Part shown: piece after piece, positions 16,674-23,883 of the stretch
Layout of the letters: each line of letters opens with the position of its first letter
Position numbering within the stretch: the first letter of the stretch is position 1
From: Micavibrio sp. UBA6145
GTDB taxonomy: Bacteria; Pseudomonadota; Alphaproteobacteria; Micavibrionales; UBA1664
Assembly: GCA_002423205.1 (NCBI GenBank)
Contig: DIUZ01000026.1
Coordinates: 370,005-434,004 of the forward strand
DNA length: 64,000 bases
Direction: 5' to 3'
Notes under the pieces: model-generated
Told to the model about the DNA's origin: nothing
What the model saw: only the letters and a program-made list of their open reading frames with translations
Databases searched by the model: none
Made by a program: the position numbers and the translations under genes

Positions 16674-16749
16674 GGGGATATAGCTCAGCTGGGAGAGCGC
16701 CTGCATGGCATGCAGGAGGTCGTCGGTTCGATCCCGATTATCTCCACCA
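16674..16749 (+). tRNA. tRNA-Ala (anticodon GGC)
   Basis: A full cloverleaf can be drawn. The acceptor is GGGGATA / TATCTCC (one G-T pair), the D-arm region is TAGCTCAGCTGGGAGAGC, and the anticodon arm is CCTGC-ATGGCAT-GCAGG with anticodon GGC. The T-arm is GTCGG-TTCGATC-CCGAT, followed by encoded ACCA. The anticodon reads GCC/GCU alanine codons. The 3' part of the gene is the attachment site of the downstream element and is kept intact by it. Confidence 0.96.
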
Positions 16750-16755
16750 TTTCTT
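16732..16755 (+). repeat. attL: 24-bp direct repeat at the tRNA-Ala 3' end
   Basis: A 24-bp sequence running from the T-arm/acceptor of tRNA-Ala to 6 bp beyond its CCA is repeated without mismatch at 23798-23821. The bases on either side differ at the two sites, which defines the core of the recombination. Confidence 0.9.
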
Positions 16756-16817
16756 TCTAGAGTAAGGGTTTAGGTACGTTGTTTCGCTGGTGAGCCAGCC
16801 AAGTGAGACAACGTGCC

Positions 16818-18431
16818 ATGTTAAACCCTCGTTATCTGGCCCTATCGCGCCACAACGTCTTTTACCTTCGATTCCCGATTCCCAAGGCTTTGCACCCGCA
16901 GGGCAAGACCACTCATGTAAAATTTTCGCTGAAAACCCGGCATCCTGAGGAGGCATTGCAGTTAGCTCGACTTCTCTTCTACGTTGGAGAAGAGATTATG
17001 AGGAGTCCGCATATCGTGGGTGCATCGCTTGAGCAGATAAAACAGACTATCAAAAGCCATTTCCTACGAGGGCTTGAGAAGCGCAAAGAGCGCATTGCCT
17101 TATCTGGCCCTCTTAAGGGCATAGAGCTGGTCGCCCTTCAAAACTCCTATGAGATTGCAGCGGAAGCTATTCAAGACAATGACTTTTGGCTTGCGATATC
17201 AGATGAGGAAGTAGACCGAAGCGCTATTGCTTATGGCTTCCAATGTAAGCAGGGCGATAAAGAATGGCTTATGCTGCGCTCCGAGATCGTGAAGGCACGA
17301 AGAGACCTATCCAAAACGATGCTGGATTATAACCAGACAGGCGGCAGTTATGATTTCTCTACGCCTGTGCCTGTCTCCGCTCCAGTACGTAGAGGAGAGA
17401 AACTTACAACGGTCTTAGAGGATTTTGTTAGCGAAAAGCTCCAGACCAAAAGCTGGACCGATAAGAGTGCTAAGGCATACAAGGCACAGTATGCCCTGTT
17501 AGAGGAATACCTTGGGCCCAACGCATCAATGCACATCTCCGCAGACGTAGCCTACGACATCAAAAAAATGCTTATGAGCATTCCTAAGAACCGTCTGGGC
17601 AAGGCTGAACGTAAAACGCTGAGTGAGCTACGTGCTATGGAGTTTTCACCAGCCGCACGTATGTCGCCTCAAAGTGTTAACAAGTACTTGGGTAGTTACA
17701 GCACTTTTTATCAGTGGGCAGTGAACCAAGGAAAAACAGCCGAGAACCCTTTTAAGAACATTCTCTTAAACCTAGGCCCTCAAGAACAGGTACGTGACCA
17801 CTTCACCCATGAGCAAATTCTCAAAATGGTTCACGAGCTCCAAACAAACAGCAGAGGTTTAATAAACAAGGAGTACCAGAAATGGGGCACGCTTATAGGC
17901 TTGTACACGGGAGCAAGGCTCAACGAGATCGCACAGCTTGAGCTTACAGATATACGGCAGGTTGAAGGCGTATGGTGCTTCGACATCAACGACGATGGGG
18001 AAGGCGACAAGGACGAAAGTCGGAAACGCTTAAAAAACAAACCATCCAAGCGCCTCGTGCCCATACACTCTCATTTGATTAGCTGGGGGGTGCTAGAACA
18101 CGCTGAGAACCTCCGTAAGCAGGGTAAGAAGCGTTTGCTGCATGAACTGGTTTATGACGCTCAGAACGGATACGGGCGTAACTTGAGTAGGTGGTTCAAT
18201 GAGAGGTTTTTACCTGAACTAGGAATCAAAACCAAACGGCTGGTCTTCCATTCCTTTAGGCATACGGTCATGACCTTGTTAATACAGGCAGGCGTAGAGC
18301 ACCCTCTTGCTCAAGATATCGTGGGTCACAAAAAAGCAGGCATGATGCACGCCAGCTACGTTAAAGGGTTTTTATCCAAGCAGCGCCAAGAAGCTTTGGA
18401 AAAGATTTTGCAAGATCTGCCCATTGGATAA
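16818..18431 (+). CDS. Tyrosine recombinase (site-specific integrase)
   Basis: The 537-residue protein has the N-terminal DUF6538-like stretch of many island integrases (RYLALSRHNVFYLRFPIP). A core-binding SAM-like domain covers about 200-320 (TTVLEDFVSEKL, YLGSYSTFYQWAVNQG) and a C-terminal catalytic domain follows. The catalytic residues are visible: Arg in YTGARLNEIA (about 366), His-x-x-Arg in FHSFRHTV (about 475-479), His in VGHKK (about 500) and the nucleophile Tyr in ASYVKGF (about 513). All are present, so it is probably active. It points away from the tRNA. The ATG at 16818 is preferred over GTG 16803. A strong hairpin terminator follows. Confidence 0.96.
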   Translation: MLNPRYLALSRHNVFYLRFPIPKALHPQGKTTHVKFSLKTRHPEEALQLARLLFYVGEEIMRSPHIVGASLEQIKQTIKSHFLRGLEKRKERIALSGPLKGIELVALQNSYEIAAEAIQDNDFWLAISDEEVDRSAIAYGFQCKQGDKEWLMLRSEIVKARRDLSKTMLDYNQTGGSYDFSTPVPVSAPVRRGEKLTTVLEDFVSEKLQTKSWTDKSAKAYKAQYALLEEYLGPNASMHISADVAYDIKKMLMSIPKNRLGKAERKTLSELRAMEFSPAARMSPQSVNKYLGSYSTFYQWAVNQGKTAENPFKNILLNLGPQEQVRDHFTHEQILKMVHELQTNSRGLINKEYQKWGTLIGLYTGARLNEIAQLELTDIRQVEGVWCFDINDDGEGDKDESRKRLKNKPSKRLVPIHSHLISWGVLEHAENLRKQGKKRLLHELVYDAQNGYGRNLSRWFNERFLPELGIKTKRLVFHSFRHTVMTLLIQAGVEHPLAQDIVGHKKAGMMHASYVKGFLSKQRQEALEKILQDLPIG

Positions 18432-18446
18432 AGACCAGCACAGCGC

Positions 18447-18497
18447 CAGCTAAGTCAAAGCCTTGCTATAGAAGATTTGGCTTAGCTGGTCTTTTTA
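18447..18497. terminator. Terminator hairpin between integrase and convergent small gene
   Basis: The arms CCAGCTAAGTCAAA and TTTGGCTTAGCTGG pair over 14 bp with one G-T pair across a loop of about 16 nt. A T-rich run follows. It ends the integrase transcript and overlaps the last bases of the opposite small gene. Confidence 0.75.
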
Positions 18498-18668
18498 CTT
18501 CTCTTTGGTTACGCCTTTAAAAGGCTTTGTATCTGCTTTTTGGTCTATGAATCGACCAGAGTCAGTATCACGTTTAACCCAACGGTCATTTGAAGGGTTA
18601 TGCGTTTGCGAGCGGTCACGTACTGCACCGTTTCTGTGTCCATCGCCTTTCGGAGGATTGGTAGCCAT
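18495..18668 (-). CDS. Small conserved polar protein (mobile-element associated)
   Basis: The 57-residue protein starts MATNPPKGDGHRNGAVRDRSQ and ends TKPFKGVTKEK. It is very polar, with no membrane segment, and has a middle segment with the pattern 'R.VKRDTDSGRF' (RWVKRDTDSGRFIDQKAD). Proteins with this pattern are widespread, short and uncharacterised in proteobacterial accessory DNA, commonly near a YegP/DUF1508 gene, as here. A GTG start at 18743 would add 25 residues that do not fit. An AAGAAACAG stretch precedes the ATG. No function can be given. Confidence 0.75.
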   Translation of the reverse strand: MATNPPKGDGHRNGAVRDRSQTHNPSNDRWVKRDTDSGRFIDQKADTKPFKGVTKEK

Positions 18669-18729
18669 ATCTGTTTCTTTCTGTTGGTTTAAGAAAAGCG
18701 GGAAGCTTTGTAGGCTTCCCGCACGCTCG

Positions 18730-18939
18730 TTAGGTAAGGTCACTCACATCCGCGTAGGCGATATTCTCTTTGAGAGAACGAATGCCATTCACGGCTGCTT
18801 GCTTGCTGGTGTACCCCTCTGAATGGCAGAGAATTTCTCCATTCGGGGCCTTAAAGTTCCAGTAATGGTGACCATCCCGGCCCTTAAACAGGGTGAACTT
18901 GGCACTGGTCATGCCAAGCAGAGTAGAAGCTAAACCCAT
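18730..18939 (-). CDS. YegP/DUF1508 (UPF0339) family protein
   Basis: The 69-residue protein has one DUF1508 repeat: AKFTLFKGRDGHHYWNFKAPNGEIL, then SEGYTSKQAAVNGIRSLKEN. This is the classic 'F.L.....G.Y.F.LKA.NGE.I..S..Y.....A..GI.SV..N' pattern. It has a single domain, where many family members carry two. The preferred start (MGLASTL) is 20 codons inside a longer frame. Its role is unknown, although the family is often stress-linked. It sits 61 bp upstream of the 57-residue gene in the same orientation, so the two are likely co-transcribed. Confidence 0.85.
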   Translation of the reverse strand: MGLASTLLGMTSAKFTLFKGRDGHHYWNFKAPNGEILCHSEGYTSKQAAVNGIRSLKENIAYADVSDLT

Positions 18940-19137
18940 GATAGGTTTATCCTTTCTGCTCCCCGGACAGGATGGGATCAAGGAGCAAAGAGTTGTCAAA
19001 CAGGAAGAACCTATCTATACTACCAAGAGTAAGGCTTGGAGACGGCATAACCCCTTCTCCCTGCTGAATGCCGCCACGCAGCAACGTGAGCGGCATTATT
19101 TTTACGTTTTGCTGGTTAGGTCACCCCATTGACAAAG

Positions 19138-19196
19138 TTGACAGCAGGTTTACCCTTTGTTTACAAACCAAGCCTTATAATGATAAAATGTAAACC
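19138..19196 (+). promoter_or_regulatory. Candidate promoter and operator of the XRE-ImmA/PIN module
   Basis: The AT-rich gap holds three related half-sites: GGTTTAC (19148-19154), GTTTACA (19159-19165) and the inverted TGTAAACC (19189-19196). They flank a TATAAT (19176-19181) and a TTTACA/TAAAAT pair. This is the expected arrangement for autoregulation by the XRE protein that begins 16 bp downstream. The rest of the gap back to the YegP gene (about 200 bp) shows nothing else. Confidence 0.55.
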
Positions 19197-19211
19197 AGAG
19201 CGAGTCAACAC

Positions 19212-20303
19212 ATGTTTGGAGAAAGATTAAAGCTTGCCCGCAAAAAAGCAGGGTTATCCTTACGGGATCTTGCTGAGAAGGCGGACGTTAGTGCTCAGGC
19301 TCTCAGCAAATATGAGCGTGGCCTGATGTTGCCAAATTCGGGCGTTTTGACCAAATTATGCAAAATACTTGATGTGGGTACGGGATTTTTCATGAGTCCC
19401 ATGAAGCTACGCTTAGCGAACATTGAATATCGCAAGCATTCCCAAACTAAAGCGCGTGAAGAAGCCTCGGTTCAATCTCAGGTGATAGATTTAGCTGAGA
19501 AGTATCTTGCTATAGAAAAAATAGTTGGAGCAGAGACCGACAGTATTTGGGAAAAATCAGCGCGTATCGTTAAAGACGATAATGCAGATATAGAAGTGTT
19601 AGCGCAGGAATGTCGTGAGCACTGGAAATTAGGCAGTGATCCCATTCCTAATATGACCGAGCTACTCGAAGATTTGGGCATTAAAGTACTAATGGTCGAT
19701 TCAGACAGGGTATCTGGACTAACGGCTATGCTCGAATATGGACCCGACAAAATGCAGGTTCCTGTTGTGGTCGTAAGCAAAAAGAAAAACTTGGAACACC
19801 GTAGATTTACTTTGGCTCATGAGCTTGGCCACCGGCTAATAAAGCCAGAATCGAAACTATCAGATTTTGAAAAGGCTGCTCATAGATTTGCTAGCGCCTT
19901 CCTTATGCCTCGTAGCCATATAGAGAGTGAGTTTGGTAAGCATCGTACTGCAATCTCAATGCCGGAACTGTATGATTTAAAACAGTCCTATAGAGTAAGC
20001 TTGAAGGCGTTGGTTCGTAGGCTGAAAGATCTAGAGATCATTAATGAGATTACCTATCGTAATTTCCATGTATTTTACAGCCAGCACTGGAAGAGCGACA
20101 TAGAGCCAAAACCTTTAGAAAAAGATGAAGAAAGAGGATGCAAAGAACAGCCTCGTCGCTTTGAGAGATTGTGTTTTTGGGCACTGAGTGAAGACTACGT
20201 ATCCTTGTCGAAAGCATCCGAGCTTTTAGGGAAAAACATCGAAACTATAGAATGCATGATGAAAGCCCCGGAAGCTTGTGAGAATGTCACCCATTGTCAT
20301 TGA
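19212..20303 (+). CDS. XRE-family HTH / ImmA-IrrE metallopeptidase fusion (antitoxin-like)
   Basis: The 363-residue protein has an N-terminal Cro/CI helix-turn-helix (about residues 4-58: LKLARKKAGLSLRDLAEKADVS..LSKYERG). The ImmA/IrrE zinc peptidase domain contains the HExxH motif in TLAHELGHRLI (about 201-211) and continues with HRFASAFLMPRS. A C-terminal extension of about 100 residues is charged and has CKEQPRRFERLCFWAL. Such XRE-ImmA proteins regulate phage repressors or act as antitoxins. Here the gene overlaps a PIN-domain gene, so a toxin-antitoxin role is likely. It probably represses its own promoter through the upstream repeats. Confidence 0.9.
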   Translation: MFGERLKLARKKAGLSLRDLAEKADVSAQALSKYERGLMLPNSGVLTKLCKILDVGTGFFMSPMKLRLANIEYRKHSQTKAREEASVQSQVIDLAEKYLAIEKIVGAETDSIWEKSARIVKDDNADIEVLAQECREHWKLGSDPIPNMTELLEDLGIKVLMVDSDRVSGLTAMLEYGPDKMQVPVVVVSKKKNLEHRRFTLAHELGHRLIKPESKLSDFEKAAHRFASAFLMPRSHIESEFGKHRTAISMPELYDLKQSYRVSLKALVRRLKDLEIINEITYRNFHVFYSQHWKSDIEPKPLEKDEERGCKEQPRRFERLCFWALSEDYVSLSKASELLGKNIETIECMMKAPEACENVTHCH

Positions 20304-20790
20304 TAGTTCGGTTATTATAGACCTCTGTAAGACCAACCTTATTGAAGCAACGTTAAGGCTGGAGCGGGGATTTGTGATTCCTGAAACAATGCTTTGCGGC
20401 GAACTGCTACAAATTGGTTCTTATACAGTTGCTGGTTTAGTAAAGCTTGGACTCACCCCGCATCCGTTTGACGAACACTCAATGGCTTTGGCTTATGAGT
20501 ATGCAACAAATTATCCAGCGCTTTCGGAGCAAGATAGTTTTGCGCTAGCGCTAGCTAAGAGCAATGATCTCATGCTTTTAACAGGCGATAAACGAATGCG
20601 TACTGCTGCTGCCGAAGTCGCTGTGAAGGTTCACGGGACCTTGTGGATTTGCGATGCGCTAGAAGAAGCTAACACAGCTTCAATTAAGCACCTTATTTCT
20701 GCACTAGAGCATTTCAAGTCAGATCCTCTTGTTCGCCTACCAAAGGATGAAATAGAGGCACGCATTAAAAAATATAAGGCAAAGACGTAG
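20278..20790 (+). CDS. PIN-domain protein (putative toxin nuclease)
   Basis: The product of about 170 residues begins IVIDSSVIIDLC, the first PIN Asp (about residue 9). It has acidic positions in SEQDSFALALAKSNDLMLLTGDKRMR (about 80-105), where the Asp residues would complete the Mg-binding site of a PIN ribonuclease. The start codon is GTG 20278 (GGAAG just upstream) or ATG 20284. Either lies inside the 3' end of the XRE-ImmA gene, so the two are translationally coupled. Most VapC toxins are 130-140 residues; this is longer by a charged C-terminal helix (KDEIEARIKKYKAKT). RNA target unknown. Confidence 0.82.
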   Translation: MRMSPIVIDSSVIIDLCKTNLIEATLRLERGFVIPETMLCGELLQIGSYTVAGLVKLGLTPHPFDEHSMALAYEYATNYPALSEQDSFALALAKSNDLMLLTGDKRMRTAAAEVAVKVHGTLWICDALEEANTASIKHLISALEHFKSDPLVRLPKDEIEARIKKYKAKT

Positions 20791-20852
20791 CAATCTGAGT
20801 TTGTTGACGGATTCTCGATAATTCCCTAGCATCATTCTAGCTCCTATTTAAT

Positions 20853-21040
20853 GGAGCTGAGGCTTAGTAACCTCTCCCGTAGCGGCCTATGAGCATCAGG
20901 CCGTGACAATTGATGCTGCTTTCTCACCTGTCGAGGAGGCGGCGGAATACAATAGCGCGTCAGCGTGAATACGCTGCGCCGTCTACGGGCGGTTACTAAC
21001 TCCTCGGCTCCAGAGCGAAAGCTCGGAGCCGTTTAGTTTT
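20853..21040 (+). ncRNA. Candidate structured RNA or switch-like leader
   Basis: The segment between the PIN gene and the membrane-protein gene folds on paper into an elaborate structure. The outer stem GGAGCTGAGG/CCTCGGCTCC (20853-62 with 21002-11) continues into TTAGTAACC/GGTTACTAA (20864-72 with 20991-99), then CCCGTAG/CTACGGG (20876-82 with 20983-89). Inside are CGGCCT/AGGCCG (20883-88 with 20898-903), whose loop AGCATC can pair with GATGCT (20912-17) as a pseudoknot, and CAGCGT/ACGCTG (20961-66 with 20971-76). The 3' arm GGCTCC (21006-11) can instead pair with GGAGCC (21025-30) around a GAAA loop, followed by T-rich DNA. I know no matching RNA family. A cis-acting leader for the next gene is equally possible. 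Confidence 0.55.
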
Positions 21041-21054
21041 AACCGTGAGGACGA

Positions 21055-21681
21055 ATGTTATTGTTTTCTATCAGCAGTCTAATTGCCTTCTTTGGGTATG
21101 TAGTTCTCTTAACCAGCATTAAAGAGCTCTCGCCCGGTTACTTACTGGGTGTGACCATTGACTTACCGCTAGTCGTTACTTTGATAGCAGCGGTCTACAT
21201 AAGACGCGCACCTGTGGCGGTAATCTTGTCATTTATCGGCTCAATGGTTATCGGCGAGTACGCGAATATACCCAGCCTCTACAAAATCCACTCAGCTCTA
21301 GCACAAGTGTTTGTTTGCTTAGCGGTAAGTAGGATTACAGCGCACGTGCGTAAAATCTCGCTTAGCTCATGCTATTCGAGCGTGCTTACGCTTTACGCAC
21401 CGTTTGGAGTTCAAGTCATTGAATGGCGCTGGAAAGATAAAGCCGAGAGGACCATCGACAGGATAAGCCGTGTACTCGATAGGGTAAGCATTATCATTAT
21501 TCCACTATGCATGGCACTCGGCTTCGCCGTTTCTCCCAATTTCTTCGTATTCACTGTCATTGGGTACTCACTAGTATGGCTAGCCTTCATGGGAATAGTA
21601 GCTACACCGATCATGGCGTTCGAGTGTGCAGCGCGATTTATCTTTTCTCTGTCTCGATCCCCGACCAAAGGTGCGGAATAA
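21055..21681 (+). CDS. Unknown polytopic membrane protein
   Basis: The 208-residue protein has about five or six hydrophobic segments: near residues 3-20, 30-50, 53-70, 80-95, and a long double segment at 145-195 (VSIIIIPLCMALGFAV, FFVFTVIGYSLVWLAFMGIVA). A basic amphipathic stretch lies between them (EWRWKDKAERTIDRISRVLDRV). I recognise no family. The ribosome-binding site is GTGAGGA, 5-10 bp before the ATG. The gene directly follows the structured candidate RNA, so it may be controlled by that element. Codon use is AT-richer than the chromosome, consistent with the element around it. Confidence 0.7.
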   Translation: MLLFSISSLIAFFGYVVLLTSIKELSPGYLLGVTIDLPLVVTLIAAVYIRRAPVAVILSFIGSMVIGEYANIPSLYKIHSALAQVFVCLAVSRITAHVRKISLSSCYSSVLTLYAPFGVQVIEWRWKDKAERTIDRISRVLDRVSIIIIPLCMALGFAVSPNFFVFTVIGYSLVWLAFMGIVATPIMAFECAARFIFSLSRSPTKGAE

Positions 21682-21694
21682 GTGAACGCTAAAA

Positions 21695-22590
21695 GCTGCG
21701 TATAGGCGCTCACATAAGGATTGAGCATAAAGGTGGCATGACCCTACCAGAGGAATATAAAACGATTGTACGCGCCATTACGCGGTCTATTGTAGAACCT
21801 TCGCATGGCATGACACAGCGACTTTAGGACTAGTGTTTAGTCCCCTGATGTTTTCTAGGCATTCTCTAGATTCACAGCTGAACTGTGCCCATAGAGGTAT
21901 AACCAGCTTATTCCCACAGGCCGTAATCTAGCTATGCTAGTCGCTGCGTAGAGGTGCTTACAGAAGAGCAAGGGCATCTTGGCCACATCTCCCTTAGCTG
22001 CAATCCCAAAGTAACTGTGCGCGGCTATACGCACTCACCTCACCATTCATTGTAGCTCAGGTCATTGGCGCAAGCTTAGCTACGGGTGTCTTCATTGGCT
22101 TACTCTTGAAGAGCGTTTCAAAAACTGACGATCTAACGCGAGAGGGTGATTATAGGTAACGGAAGAGTGATTTCCCCCATACCTCCACTGCATGCTATTG
22201 GCCGCGTAAAGGTGCTCACGTAAGCATTAAGCATAGAACGGGCATGACCCTACCAGAGGAACGCAAAACGGCTGTACGCGCTATTACGCAGGCTGGTGCA
22301 GAACCTGCATGAAGCAGTTAGGCACCTTCAGGACCGTGTTTAGTCCCCTGATGTTTTCTAAGCATTCTCTAGGTTTGCGGCTGAACTGTACCCATATAGA
22401 TATAACCAGAGTATTACCTCAGGTTACAACCTGGGTATTATCAATAGCTCTAGATACCTATCTAGTAAGAAGATTATCTACCTGAGTATCTGATAGAAAT
22501 TTCAAAAAATAATGAACTAACACAAGAGAGTATTTATATAAGCCTAGGCGGCGAAAGTCCCCCATAGCCCTTCTCGTGCTTGAACATCTG
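21695..22590. repeat. Imperfect tandem duplication, decayed (two copies)
   Basis: About 900 bp without a credible gene consist of two diverged copies: 21695-22200 and 22201-about 22590. Matching landmarks in order are GCTGCGTATAGG/GGCCGCGTAAAGG at the starts; CATGACCCTACCAGAGGAA in both; TTTAGTCCCCTGATGTTTTC in both (about 21837 and 22338) followed by CATTCTCTAG; GCTGAACTGT; and TTTCAAAAA...CTAAC...AAGT/TTTCCCCCATA near the ends. Copy B lacks part of the middle. Small coding-like fragments remain, but all are interrupted. Confidence 0.7.
22034..22159 (+). pseudogene. Remnant of a membrane-protein C-terminus
   Basis: Inside copy A of the duplication, one frame reads coherently for about 40 codons to a stop. 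It gives SPFIVAQVIGASLATGVF followed by a Leu-rich end and the charged tail KSVSKTDDLTREGDYR. It looks like the last transmembrane helix and tail of a membrane protein; the 'FI.AQ..GA..A' pattern recalls the C-terminus of aquaporin-family proteins. In-frame stops lie just upstream and there is no start. The paired position in copy B retains ISKNNELTQES. Identity is speculative. Confidence 0.35.
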
Positions 22591-22627
22591 TATTTATCGT
22601 TCTGAGGAATTTTTGCTATATTGCCAT

Positions 22628-23587
22628 ATGGCGAGCGATTATAAAATTCAGATTACTGAATGTGATGTACCGAAAGAGCGGCACTCAGCTCTTGAGGCAT
22701 ATCGCGCCAAGCGTGCTCAATGGTTGATGTGGCTTGATGAGGATGAAGACCATGCAATCTGGACCGCTATATCTGGGATGGTTTGGACTGACGTTTCATT
22801 TAGAACAATTGCCCAGCTAGCAAAAGACGATGAGACAAGCTCTCTTGGGAATCCCTTACTTGCGGAACAACTCATTAATGGACACTTTGCCACGCAAATA
22901 TTGGCTATTCGTAGACTAGTAGATTGTGGAAGAGGCAACATATCGATACGGCGTCTGATAATGGATATACGCAGTAACTTCAAATTGTTCACGCGAGAAA
23001 ATTATGTTTGTTACGATGGCCTCCCTTACGACTATGAAGTAGTCATGCACGAGGAAATAGCAGAGCGTGCAGGAAAAGGAGCTTTTTGGGCTCCGACTAC
23101 CGGGCCCAAGGCTTGGGGCACATCGAAAATGGCTCACGAGCAGTTTGATAAACTCACAGGCATTTCCCCCGACAAGCGCAGCCGGGAAGATCGGTTACCG
23201 CTTACGCTGATGGACACCATCGAGAAATGGCTCAATGAAAGTGGCGCAGATGATCTTGTGGATTGGAGTCATGTGTATTTGGCGCATGCTGGAAATTTAG
23301 AAGGCAGGCAGCGCATAGCCGATGCCGTGGTAACCACTAATAAAATTAACGAAGTAATGAAAATTTTGGCTCGTGTGACTGAGGCTATATCTTCCTACGT
23401 CCTGTTCGCAGGAGGTCGCATAAATGCTTTAATGCCAATAGCGCAGTTTGACCAATTCGAGAATTTAGATAAGCCAGTCATGCAAATATCTTTGAAGGAT
23501 GAAGCATATAAAATTTGGGATGATCTTAGCTCAGAGCGGAATAACTATCTTGAAAGTGTTCGGACTGAGTTATTAAAGATTGGGTAG
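22628..23587 (+). CDS. Unknown 319-residue protein at the right end of the element
   Basis: A soluble, mostly helical protein with no signal or membrane segment. Notable stretches are RAKRAQWLMWLDEDEDHAIW (about 27-46), RLVDCGRGNISIRRLIMDIRSNF (about 105-127) and VDWSHVYLAHAGNLEGRQRI (about 225-244). The 'H.YLAHAG' patch and the helical character recall HEPN-like (AbiU2-type) proteins, but this is only a resemblance and no catalytic motif is certain. An upstream TTG at 22580 would add 16 residues; neither start has a good ribosome-binding site. As the last gene before attR in an element that also carries a PIN module, it is a candidate defence or fitness cargo gene. Function unknown. Confidence 0.7.
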   Translation: MASDYKIQITECDVPKERHSALEAYRAKRAQWLMWLDEDEDHAIWTAISGMVWTDVSFRTIAQLAKDDETSSLGNPLLAEQLINGHFATQILAIRRLVDCGRGNISIRRLIMDIRSNFKLFTRENYVCYDGLPYDYEVVMHEEIAERAGKGAFWAPTTGPKAWGTSKMAHEQFDKLTGISPDKRSREDRLPLTLMDTIEKWLNESGADDLVDWSHVYLAHAGNLEGRQRIADAVVTTNKINEVMKILARVTEAISSYVLFAGGRINALMPIAQFDQFENLDKPVMQISLKDEAYKIWDDLSSERNNYLESVRTELLKIG

Positions 23588-23797
23588 CTATGGGGCGCGT
23601 AATAGCGCCTACAGTGATGTAAGATCTTCTCAGGCACTTTCCCCTCACTTTGCCTTTAAAACGAACGTACGCATCTATACGCGCCCTACAGCGCCACTTG
23701 ACGTAAAAGTCCCAAGTGAGCCATGCTGGTGAGACATTTAGAAACCCGCTCATTCATGAAGTGGCGTATTCTCGGCCTTTGAAGGGCATGGTGGAGT

Positions 23798-23821
23798 TCC
23801 CGATTATCTCCACCATTTCTT
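23798..23821 (+). repeat. attR: right direct repeat of the element
   Basis: This is a 24-bp perfect copy of the tRNA-Ala 3' end at 16732-16755. Only the acceptor end of the tRNA is duplicated; the sequence to its left does not form the rest of a tRNA. The 210 bp between the 319-residue gene and this repeat show no gene. Confidence 0.9.
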
Positions 23822-23824
23822 ACT

Positions 23825-23855
23825 AAAAAGGGCCCGCTTCACGCGGGCCCTTTTT
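23825..23855. terminator. Strong bidirectional terminator beyond attR
   Basis: AAAAAGGGCCCGC, loop TTCAC, GCGGGCCCTTTTT: a 13-bp perfect stem made of an 8-bp GC core and A/T flanks. It starts 3 bp after attR, so before integration it stood right after tRNA-Ala and was probably that gene's terminator. It also ends the convergent glycosyltransferase operon. Confidence 0.92.
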
Positions 23856-23883
23856 ATTTCTGGTTCTGATTGGGCAAACTTTA

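Larger units (their letters stand above)
16732..23821. mobile_element. tRNA-Ala-integrated genomic element (about 7.1 kb)
   Basis: The element is bounded by the 24-bp direct repeats. A tyrosine recombinase starts 63 bp inside the left repeat, and the DNA is visibly richer in A/T than the chromosome on either side. Contents in order: integrase, two small minus-strand genes, an XRE-ImmA plus PIN pair, a candidate structured RNA, an unknown membrane protein, a decayed duplicated region, and an unknown 319-residue protein. There are no phage structural, conjugation or replication genes, so it is a small integrative island that may move with a helper or only through its own integrase. The native terminator of tRNA-Ala now lies beyond the right end. 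Confidence 0.9.

Noticed and set aside
20853..21040. A group II intron or tmRNA fragment
   Set aside because: The GAAA-capped hairpin at 21006-21030 recalls domain V, but the catalytic AGC triad and bulge are absent, and no tRNA-like ends with CCA were found. It was kept as an unclassified structured RNA.
16732..23821. The element as a prophage
   Set aside because: It has an integrase and an XRE-ImmA regulator, but no capsid, tail, terminase, lysis or replication genes in the 7 kb.
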